The notes under the pieces were generated by a model, which was given only the letters and a program-made list of their open reading frames with translations, did no database searches and was not told the DNA's origin. Position numbers and translations under genes: made by a program. Positions 54,160-61,232 of a stretch of DNA of 64,000 bases are shown here, piece after piece (the stretch's first letter is position 1; each line of letters starts with the position of its first letter). The stretch covers positions 192,001 to 256,000 of the forward strand of contig NZ_CP067422.1 of NCBI RefSeq assembly GCF_016653635.2, written 5' to 3'. The stretch comes from Skermanella sp. TT6. GTDB taxonomy: Bacteria; Pseudomonadota; Alphaproteobacteria; Azospirillales; Azospirillaceae.

Positions 54160-54354
54160 ATGCTCACCAAACCCCTTTTGACCGTGCAGGAGGTTGCCGA
54201 CCTTCTGAAGATTTCCGATGATACCGTCCGCGAGTGGATCCATGACAAGTCCCTGCGCGCCATCAAGTTCGGCCGGGAATGGCGCATAGTGGCGCGGGAT
54301 CTGGAAAGCTTCCTCAACGCCCGCGCCAATCGCCCTGAAGGCGACGGTCCGTAG
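54160..54354 (+). CDS. Small excisionase-type helix-turn-helix protein
   Basis: 64 residues. LTVQEVADLLKISDDTVREWIHDKSLRAIKFGREWRIVARDLESFL is a MerR/excisionase-type winged HTH, as in the helix_turn_helix_17 (DNA-binding domain, excisionase family) proteins. It is almost nothing but the DNA-binding fold. It is divergent from the stress-protein genes and 54 bp before the antiporter on the same strand, so it may regulate either. No phage genes are near it, which argues against a true excisionase. Confidence 0.82.
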   Translation: MLTKPLLTVQEVADLLKISDDTVREWIHDKSLRAIKFGREWRIVARDLESFLNARANRPEGDGP

Positions 54355-54408
54355 GCATTGCCGGCGGCTTCGGCGCGCCATGCGAAAAGCCTCGCGAAAG
54401 GGGGAAGG

Positions 54409-56142
54409 GTGGAGTTCCTGCATCAATCGATCTTCTACGAGATGGCGGCGCTCCTGGCGCTCGCCTCGGTGGTCGGGCTGGCCGGGCTGCTGCTGCGCCA
54501 GCCGCTGATCGTCAGCTTCATCGCGGTCGGCATCATCGCCGGCCCCGACGCGTCGGGGCTGGTCCGGTCGACCGAGCATATCGAGCTGCTCGCCGAGATC
54601 GGCATTGCGGTCCTGCTGTTCCTCGTCGGCCTCAAGCTCGACGTGAAGCTCGTGCGCACGCTGGGCGCCGTGGCGCTGGCGACTGGCCTGGGCCAGGTCG
54701 CCTTCACCTCCGTCTTCGGCTTCCTGATCTGCCTGTTGCTGGGGTTCGACGCGGTCACCAGCGCCTATGTCGCCGTGGCCCTGACGTTCTCCAGCACGAT
54801 CATCATCGTCAAGCTGCTGTCGGACAAGCGCGAGATCGATTCCCTGCACGGGCGCATCGCGCTGGGTTTCCTGATCGTCCAGGACATCGCGGTGGTGCTG
54901 GCGATGGTGGTCCTGTCCGCCTACGGCGTCGGGGCGGGGGGCAGCCGGTCCGGACTCGGCATCGCGGGGGCGGTCGGCAGCGGCGCGCTGCTGCTGGGAG
55001 CGGTCGGCCTGTTCATCCGCTTCGGGGCCGAGCGGCTGCTGGCGCGGATAGTCACCCTGCCGGAACTGCTGGTGACCTTCTCCATCGCATGGGCCGTGCT
55101 GCTGGCCGCGGTCAGCGACTGGCTGGGCTTCGGCAAGGAGCTGGGGGGACTGCTCGGCGGTGTCTCCATCGCCTCCACCAGCTTCCGCGAGGCGGTCGCC
55201 TCACGCCTTGCCAGCCTGCGCGATTTCCTGCTGCTGTTCTTCTTCATCGGGCTCGGCGCCCGGCTGGACCTGGAGGTTCTCGGCGACCAGCTCGGCGCGT
55301 CCTTCATCCTGGCGCTCTTCGTGCTGATCGGCAATCCGCTGATCGTGCTCGCCATCATGGGCTACATGGGCTATCGCAAGCGGACCGGGTTCATGGCCGG
55401 GCTGACGGTGGCGCAGATCAGCGAGTTCTCTCTCATCTTCATGGCGATGGGTTTGTCGCTGGGGCATGTCAGGCCCGAGGCGATGGGGCTTGTCACGCTG
55501 GTCGGCCTCGTGACGATCACCCTGTCCACCTACATGATCGTCTATTCGCAACCCCTCTACGGGCTGGTCGAGAAGCTGCTCGGCCCCTTCGAGCGCGCGG
55601 TACCGCATCGGGAGGAGGCGGCCGACGCGGCAGACCCGGGCGGCGACTACGATGTCGTCCTGTTCGGCCTGGGCCGCTACGGACGGGAAATCGCGAAGGG
55701 ACTGACCGGAAGGGGCATGTCCGTGCTGGGCGTCGATTTCGATCCGGAGGCCATGGCCCGATGGCGCAGGCGCGGCCTGCCGGGCCTGTACGGGGATGCG
55801 ACCGATCCCGATTTCCTGGAGCAGCTGCCGCTGCGGCGCAGCGACTGGGTGGTGGTGGCGATTCCGGCGCATCCGCGGACGATCAGCCATCACGACTTCC
55901 GGCTCTCCCTGCTTCAGTCGCTGCGAAACGCGGGCTTCGCGGGGCGGGTGGCGCTGACGAGTGCCGACAGGGCCGACGGGGAGCATCTCCTGCTCGCGGG
56001 AACCGACCTGGTCATCAGCCCCTTCGAGGATGCGGCGGCCCGCGCGGTCGAGCGGATCGCCGACGCTCCGCCGGAACGAGCCGGCGGCGCCTCCGCCCCG
56101 GCCGGACGGGCTAAGCCGCCGCCATCGGCCGTCCACGGGTGA
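54409..56142 (+). CDS. CPA2 cation:proton antiporter with TrkA-N domain (KefB-like)
   Basis: 577 residues. The first 385 or so form a monovalent cation:proton antiporter-2 channel ([59 protein letters not shown]). A RCK/TrkA-N domain with [17 protein letters not shown] begins near residue 414 and binds a nucleotide. It probably exchanges K+ or Na+ for H+. The GTG at 54409 after GGGGGAAGG starts just before the first helix; a TTG at 54358 is also open. The gene end overlaps the convergent chemoreceptor by 32 bp. Confidence 0.87.
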   Translation: MEFLHQSIFYEMAALLALASVVGLAGLLLRQPLIVSFIAVGIIAGPDASGLVRSTEHIELLAEIGIAVLLFLVGLKLDVKLVRTLGAVALATGLGQVAFTSVFGFLICLLLGFDAVTSAYVAVALTFSSTIIIVKLLSDKREIDSLHGRIALGFLIVQDIAVVLAMVVLSAYGVGAGGSRSGLGIAGAVGSGALLLGAVGLFIRFGAERLLARIVTLPELLVTFSIAWAVLLAAVSDWLGFGKELGGLLGGVSIASTSFREAVASRLASLRDFLLLFFFIGLGARLDLEVLGDQLGASFILALFVLIGNPLIVLAIMGYMGYRKRTGFMAGLTVAQISEFSLIFMAMGLSLGHVRPEAMGLVTLVGLVTITLSTYMIVYSQPLYGLVEKLLGPFERAVPHREEAADAADPGGDYDVVLFGLGRYGREIAKGLTGRGMSVLGVDFDPEAMARWRRRGLPGLYGDATDPDFLEQLPLRRSDWVVVAIPAHPRTISHHDFRLSLLQSLRNAGFAGRVALTSADRADGEHLLLAGTDLVISPFEDAAARAVERIADAPPERAGGASAPAGRAKPPPSAVHG

Positions 56143-58555
56143 TCCGCTCCACCGAATCCGCGAAGTTGCCGTTCTCCGAGCCTTCGACGAATTCGACATG
56201 GATCCCGTCTCCGTCGGTATCCCGGACCGTGATGCCGATGCCGGTGCCGTCCCGCAGGTCCAGCCGGCCGGCGGTCCCGACCGCGGCAGCGCCGGCGGCC
56301 GACACCAGGGCGCCGGCGGCGGACAGGTCGAGGATGCGGGCCTGCCGCACCGAGCCCTCCAGGGTCACCGTGCAGGGCTCGTCCACCCGGACGCGCGGCA
56401 GGCGGCGGCGGTCGGTCACGACGGTCGAGGTGCGGACCACGCGGACCAGCGCGGCGCGCAGGTCGGCGGTGGCGTGGGCGACCTCGCCCATGCCGGCCTT
56501 GACCTGCACCGCCTGGCGTCCGGTCTCGGACGCCTCGTGCGAGACGTCGGCGATGCGGGCGGAGACCTCCTGGGCCGCGACCGAGGTCTCGGCCACGCTC
56601 CGGCTGATCTCCCGCGTGGCGGCGGACTGCTCCTCCATCGCGGCGGCGATCCCCCCGGAGATCTGGTCGATCTCCGCGATGGTGGCGCCGATCCGCTCCA
56701 CCGCGCCGACGGCCGTTCCGGTGACCGACTGGATCTCGGCGATCTGGCGGGTGATCTCCTCGGTGGAGCGGGCGGTCTGGTTGGCCAGGTTCTTGACCTC
56801 CTGCGCCACCACGGCGAAGCCCTTGCCCGCCTCCCCGGCGCGGGCGGCCTCGATGGTGGCGTTCAGGGCCAGCAGGTTGGTCTGCCCCGCGATGTCCCGG
56901 ATCAGGTCGACCACGTCGCTGATCGACGCCACCGCGTCGGACAGGGAGCGGATCGTCTCCTGGGTATGGCGTCCGTCCTCGACGGCGCGGCGGGTCACGG
57001 TGCCGGCGGCCGACACCTGGGTCGTGATCTCCTGGATCGAGGCAGAGAGCTGCTCGGTGGCGGCGGCGACCGTCTGGGCGTTCGCCAGGGCCGCGTCGGC
57101 GGCCGACGACACGTTCCCCGCGTTGAGGCTGACCCGCTCGGCCGAGGCGGCCATGCCGTCCGCATCGGCCGCCATGGAGCCGGTGCGCGCCGCGACCTGC
57201 TCGACCGCGTGCCCGGCCTCCCGCTCGACCGTGTCGGCCATGGCCAGCAGGGCGGCGATCCGGTCGGCCTCCGCCTTGCGGTCCAGCTCCGCCCGCGCCT
57301 GGACGCCGTAGAGCAGGTGAGCCCACATCGTCCGGAGCTGGGCGGTGACCCGCCGGAACTCGCGCGTGCGGGGCAGGTCGATGCGGTGGCGGGCGTCACC
57401 CGCCGCGATCGCCTGGAAATGGACCTCCAGCCGGCCGACCGGGCGCTGGATCGCGCGCACCAGGCCGAAGGCGAAGAGGGCGGTGATCGCGATGCACAGG
57501 GCGACCAGCCCGATCACCGCCTGGAAGCGGATCCGGAAGCTTTCCTGCGCGCTCCGGGTTTCCGCCTCGGACACGCGGAGCTGGAGGTTGATCAGTTCGG
57601 CCAGCTTCTCCGTCACGGGATCGATGGTCTGATAAAGCCGCGACCTGACGAACGAGTCCAGCCCGGCCGAGTCGCGCGCGGCCAGCAGGCGGGACAGCTC
57701 ATCGACCGCCGCGTCTGCGGCCGTCATCAGCCGCCGCGCCTGCTCGACCAGGGCCGCCTCATCGGCGGTCAGCAGCGTGTCGAGGTAGGTTTTCCAGAGG
57801 CTTCGGATCTCGCTCCGGGCGGCCGCGACGGAGGCGACCCCCTCGTCCCATCCGAAGTTCCCGTTGTTCACCTTGTGCGAGGCATCGACCACCGAGACCG
57901 CATAGGCGTCGGAAATCCGCTTGAGGTCGCGGAGCGGCACGACCCGGTCGGCATAGACGGTCTGGAGCCTGCCGTTCGATCCCTCCATGCCCCCCAGGCC
58001 CAGCCAGCCGACCGCGATCATCATGGCTATGATCAGCGCGAAGGACGCTACCAAGCGCACGCGCAGGCCGTGCCAGGCTGCGGCGGCACGGGCCGCGATG
58101 CCGGTCCCGACCATCTCGCCCTCCTCCAGCGCCACCGCGCCGGCGCGGCCCTCGCGCAGGGCCGCGTAACCCGCCTCGGCTTGCCCGACCTCTTCCCGGG
58201 TCGGCTTCGACCGGATCGAAACGTAACCCGTGACCGCGCCGCCCTCGACCACGGGCGTGACGTTGGCCCGCACCCAGTAATGGTCGCCGGATCGGGTCCG
58301 GTTCTTGACCATCCCCTCCCAGGACCGCCCGGCCTTGATGGTCCGCCAAAGATCGGCGAAAGCGTCGGCAGGCATGTCGGGATGCCGGATGATGTTGTGG
58401 GGAGCTCCCAGCAGCTCCTCCTCGGAGAAGCCGCTGATCTCCGAGAAGGCGCGGTTGACGAAGGTTATCGTGCCGGCGAGATCGGTGCGGGACACGAGGA
58501 GCTGTCCGTCCGGAAAATCGACTTCCCGACCCGTCGCATTTGCTTGCAGGGACAA
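56111..58555 (-). CDS. PAS-containing chemoreceptor with C-terminal PilZ domain
   Basis: 814 residues from a TTG start with GGGGAG upstream. An Aer-like PAS domain is at about 15-125 ([31 protein letters not shown]). TM helices lie near 165-187 and 345-368 with a periplasmic helical domain between. The signalling domain follows, with tip [26 protein letters not shown]-type sequence. A PilZ domain at about 713-795 has the RRRLPRVRV and [11 protein letters not shown] motifs that bind cyclic di-GMP. The receptor probably senses redox or oxygen and adjusts to c-di-GMP, as reported for the PilZ-tailed Tlp1 of Azospirillum brasilense. No in-frame ATG is near. Confidence 0.9.
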   Translation of the reverse strand: MSLQANATGREVDFPDGQLLVSRTDLAGTITFVNRAFSEISGFSEEELLGAPHNIIRHPDMPADAFADLWRTIKAGRSWEGMVKNRTRSGDHYWVRANVTPVVEGGAVTGYVSIRSKPTREEVGQAEAGYAALREGRAGAVALEEGEMVGTGIAARAAAAWHGLRVRLVASFALIIAMMIAVGWLGLGGMEGSNGRLQTVYADRVVPLRDLKRISDAYAVSVVDASHKVNNGNFGWDEGVASVAAARSEIRSLWKTYLDTLLTADEAALVEQARRLMTAADAAVDELSRLLAARDSAGLDSFVRSRLYQTIDPVTEKLAELINLQLRVSEAETRSAQESFRIRFQAVIGLVALCIAITALFAFGLVRAIQRPVGRLEVHFQAIAAGDARHRIDLPRTREFRRVTAQLRTMWAHLLYGVQARAELDRKAEADRIAALLAMADTVEREAGHAVEQVAARTGSMAADADGMAASAERVSLNAGNVSSAADAALANAQTVAAATEQLSASIQEITTQVSAAGTVTRRAVEDGRHTQETIRSLSDAVASISDVVDLIRDIAGQTNLLALNATIEAARAGEAGKGFAVVAQEVKNLANQTARSTEEITRQIAEIQSVTGTAVGAVERIGATIAEIDQISGGIAAAMEEQSAATREISRSVAETSVAAQEVSARIADVSHEASETGRQAVQVKAGMGEVAHATADLRAALVRVVRTSTVVTDRRRLPRVRVDEPCTVTLEGSVRQARILDLSAAGALVSAAGAAAVGTAGRLDLRDGTGIGITVRDTDGDGIHVEFVEGSENGNFADSVERITRGRPMAAA

Positions 58556-58769
58556 TACGCATCACTCCCCTGAGTTGGGATTTGACGAAATTATGACGGT
58601 GTTTCTTAAAAATGCATGTACCGTCGCCCGACGACCCTTCGCATTTTTCCGTTTTCACGATGAGTCGAAGAGAGGTAACCTGATCACCGATAACGACGGA
58701 CGCATCGCAGACCCCGGAACATGGAACAAATCGCTTCCGGCCCCGGATTTCGAAAGGCATGTTTTCCTG

Positions 58770-59402
58770 ATGACCGAATCCCCCGGCAGACGCGCCGAGC
58801 TGCTGACCGACGCTCAGGTCCGGGACTGCCTGCGCTGGTGCGGCGACCGCAGGCGCTATCCCCATCGCGACCGCGTCGCGGTGCTGCTGAGCGTCCGCGC
58901 CGGCCTGCGCGCGATGGAGATCGCCAGGCTCCGCCGCGCCCACGTCATGACGGCCGGCGGCGACATCGGCGACGAGATCGTGCTGGAGGACGGGATCTGC
59001 CGGAAGGGTGCCGGCCGGATCATCCCCATGCACCGCGACCTGCGCGCCCATGTCGTCACGCTGTTCGGCACGGTTCCCGGCGGCCCGCCCGATCCGCTGA
59101 TCCTGTCGGAGCGGGCGATGCGCAGGAACCCGGAGGACCCGGACGACACCCGCCCGGTCTGCATGGCCCCGAATTCGATCGTGCTGATGTTCCGCCAGAT
59201 GTATGGTGAGCTCGGCCTGACCGGCTTCTCCAGCCATTCCGGCCGCCGCACCTTCATCACGTCGGCCGCCCGCCTGATCACCCGGGCGGGAGGTTCCCTG
59301 CGCGATGTCCAGCAACTGGCCGGCCACACCAGCCTGGCCTCCACCCAGACCTATGTGGACGGCAGCGATGAAGCCAAGCGACGGGTCATCGAGCTTCTTT
59401 GA
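58770..59402 (+). CDS. Minimal tyrosine recombinase (catalytic domain only)
   Basis: 210 residues from ATG 58770; an ATG at 58593 would add 59 residues of poor character. Catalytic residues of the family are present: arginine in SVRAGLRAMEIARLRRAHV, HSGRR box in FSSHSGRRTFIT, and histidine and tyrosine in LAGHTSLASTQTYVDG. There is no N-terminal core-binding domain, so it is about the size of FimB/FimE-type invertases. It lies divergent from the PilZ chemoreceptor and overlaps an acetyltransferase gene. No att site or integrated element was seen near it. Confidence 0.82.
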   Translation: MTESPGRRAELLTDAQVRDCLRWCGDRRRYPHRDRVAVLLSVRAGLRAMEIARLRRAHVMTAGGDIGDEIVLEDGICRKGAGRIIPMHRDLRAHVVTLFGTVPGGPPDPLILSERAMRRNPEDPDDTRPVCMAPNSIVLMFRQMYGELGLTGFSSHSGRRTFITSAARLITRAGGSLRDVQQLAGHTSLASTQTYVDGSDEAKRRVIELL

Positions 59403-59964
59403 CCTCTCCGGAACCGCGGTCCGGACCCTGGACGCCGACGCGGCGCGGGATGCCGTCCCGGACCTGTGCGACGTGCTGCTGGACTGCGTCCATGGCGGCG
59501 CCTCGGTCAGCTTCATGGCGCCGCTGGCGCGGGAAAAGGCCGAAGCCTTCTGGAACGGCGTCGCCGCCGGCGTGGCCCGCGGCGATCGCGCGCTCGTGGT
59601 CGCCGAGATCGATGGCAGGATGGGCGGCGGGATGGGCGGCGGGACGGGATCGCGGCGGATCGTCGGCACCGTCCAGATGGTTCCGGCGCCCCAGGACAAC
59701 CAGCCGCACCGGGCCGACATCGCCAAGCTGCTGGTCCACAGCGGCGCGCGGGGCAGGGGGGTCGCCGCCGCCCTGATGGCCGAGGCGGAGAACGCCGCCC
59801 GCCGCGCCGGCCGCACCCTGCTGGTGCTCGACACCGTCAGCGACAGCGCGGCGGCGCGGCTCTATGGCCGCCTCGGCTGGACCGCCGCCGGCAGCGTGCC
59901 GGACTATGCGCTCTATCCCGACGGCCGGCCCTGCCCGACGACCTTCTTCTACAAGCGGGTCTGA
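59368..59964 (+). CDS. GNAT-family N-acetyltransferase
   Basis: 198 residues. The acetyl-CoA site is in LLVHSGARGRGVAAALMAEAENAAR, followed by LVLDTVSDSAAARLYGRLGWTAAG, both GNAT features. The start at 59368 overlaps the recombinase end by 35 bp in a different frame and lacks a clear ribosome site, so it may be translated by coupling. A run GGGMGGGTGS near residue 95 is a low-complexity insert. The substrate is unknown. Confidence 0.8.
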   Translation: MKPSDGSSSFFDLSGTAVRTLDADAARDAVPDLCDVLLDCVHGGASVSFMAPLAREKAEAFWNGVAAGVARGDRALVVAEIDGRMGGGMGGGTGSRRIVGTVQMVPAPQDNQPHRADIAKLLVHSGARGRGVAAALMAEAENAARRAGRTLLVLDTVSDSAAARLYGRLGWTAAGSVPDYALYPDGRPCPTTFFYKRV

Positions 59965-59993
59965 GGCGTCACCTTCCTCAATACCGCCGGCCC

Positions 59994-60566
59994 TCAATAC
60001 CGCCAGCGGACCCCCGCCGTGACGGAGTTGGCCCCGCCGGCGTCGCCCATCAGGCCGAACGCCGGGGAGCGGTGGTGCAGGCGGGCCACCGCGCTCCACG
60101 ACCGGGCGGGCGGCCCGACCTCGGCCTCGATCACCCAGTAGATCAGCCAGCGCTCGGTGGAGCCGTTCATCGCCACTTCCTCCGCCGGTTTCCGCGTCGC
60201 GTAGGACAGGCCCAGCCCATAGGCGACCCCCGTGTGGACCGACTCGCTCCAGGGGAACCGGAGCCAGCGGGCGACCGGCAGGGCGTTGAACTCCCAGTGG
60301 CTGTCGTCGCCGAAATGGCGGACCACCTGGCCTTCCAGGTCGATCTCGGCATAAGGGCCGAACTCCCACACCCGGCGCGACGCAGCCACTCCCACCAGGT
60401 AGGAGTCCCGCCAGGTCAGATCCTCGGCGGTCAGCAGTTCCTCGAAGGAATTGTCGGTCAGCCGGGCCCCGAAGAGGGTGAGGGCATCGGGCGCGACCGC
60501 CTGGACAGGGCCCGCCGGCAGCGTCGAAACGAGAGCGGCGCAAGCCAGCACCTTGGCAATCTTCAT
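59994..60566 (-). CDS. PagL-like acyloxyacyl hydrolase family outer-membrane protein
   Basis: 190 residues. A Sec signal (MKIAKVLACAALVSTLPAGPVQA) precedes a beta-barrel-like sequence of alternating hydrophobic strands ending in aromatic VTAGVRWRY. The segment ARLHHRSPAFGL resembles the H-x-S catalytic pair of lipid A 3-O-deacylase. The glutamate of the triad is not obvious (alanine or asparagine in its place), so activity is uncertain. The start at 60566 follows GGAAG. It converges on the acetyltransferase gene. Confidence 0.68.
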   Translation of the reverse strand: MKIAKVLACAALVSTLPAGPVQAVAPDALTLFGARLTDNSFEELLTAEDLTWRDSYLVGVAASRRVWEFGPYAEIDLEGQVVRHFGDDSHWEFNALPVARWLRFPWSESVHTGVAYGLGLSYATRKPAEEVAMNGSTERWLIYWVIEAEVGPPARSWSAVARLHHRSPAFGLMGDAGGANSVTAGVRWRY

Positions 60567-60690
60567 GGCGGTGTCTTCCGGAGCGAAACGGCAGCGTCCG
60601 CATATTGATCGATCGCCGGCCCATGCAAGGACCGGCCCATAGCCGGAGGCGGAGGATGAACGCGGCCGGCCGCTCCACTCGCCGCACCGT

Positions 60691-60713
60691 GTTGCGCCAT
60701 GGGCGCAACCTAC
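60691..60713. repeat. Single REP hairpin
   Basis: GTTGCGCC-ATG-GGCGCAAC at 60691-60709 followed by CTAC. The inverted partner is missing, but the outer flank GATCGACCTGATCGGGAT remains at about 60741, so half of the unit seems to have been lost. Confidence 0.82.
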
Positions 60714-60851
60714 GGCTCGATGCAGGTCGGAGGCGATGCGGATCGACCTGATCGGGATACTGCAAGATTTTCCGTGCCGGCGGACCGGCGGGTGTAGGAT
60801 TTCCGCCCGGCCCGTCGTCCTGAGGCCGTGTCCAACGAGAGGAGGCAGTCG

Positions 60852-61205
60852 ATGCCCTATGTTGACGGATTCGTGCTCGCGGTGCCCAGGCGGAACATCG
60901 AGGCCTACCAGGCCATGGCCCGCCATGCCGGACAGATCTGGAAGGAGCACGGCGCGCTGTCGTTCGTCGAATGCATCGGCGACGACACGCCCTACGGCGA
61001 GCTGACCTCGTTTCCGCGCGCCGTGCAGGCGACGGACGACGAAGTCGTCGTGTTCTCCTGGATCACCTACGAATCGCGAGAACAGCGCGACGCGGTCAAT
61101 GCCAAGGTGATGGCGGACCCGCGGCTGAAGGACAGCATGAAGGACATGCCGTTCGACGGCAAACGCATGATCTACGGCGGGTTCCAGAGCTTCCTGGAGC
61201 TGTGA
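60852..61205 (+). CDS. DUF1428 family protein
   Basis: 117 residues matching DUF1428 (MPYVDGFVLAVPRRNIEAYQAMARHAGQIWKEHGALSFVECIGDD, then VFSWITYESREQRDAVNAKVMADPR, ending GGFQSFLEL). These proteins have a dimeric ferredoxin-like fold and no established function. RBS GAGGAGG is 8 bp before the ATG. It converges on the hybrid kinase gene. Confidence 0.9.
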   Translation: MPYVDGFVLAVPRRNIEAYQAMARHAGQIWKEHGALSFVECIGDDTPYGELTSFPRAVQATDDEVVVFSWITYESREQRDAVNAKVMADPRLKDSMKDMPFDGKRMIYGGFQSFLEL

Positions 61206-61232
61206 CCGCGGGCGCCCCGACGCTTCCCGGCA

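Noticed and set aside
54160-54354. HTH protein considered as a phage excisionase partnering the recombinase
   Set aside because: It is 4.6 kb from the recombinase, with ordinary genes between and no other phage genes.
58556-58769. Possible invertible switch next to the tyrosine recombinase (AAAAATGC at 58608 and GCATTTTT at 58641)
   Set aside because: The arms are only 8 bp and 25 bp apart, too short to be a convincing inversion site.
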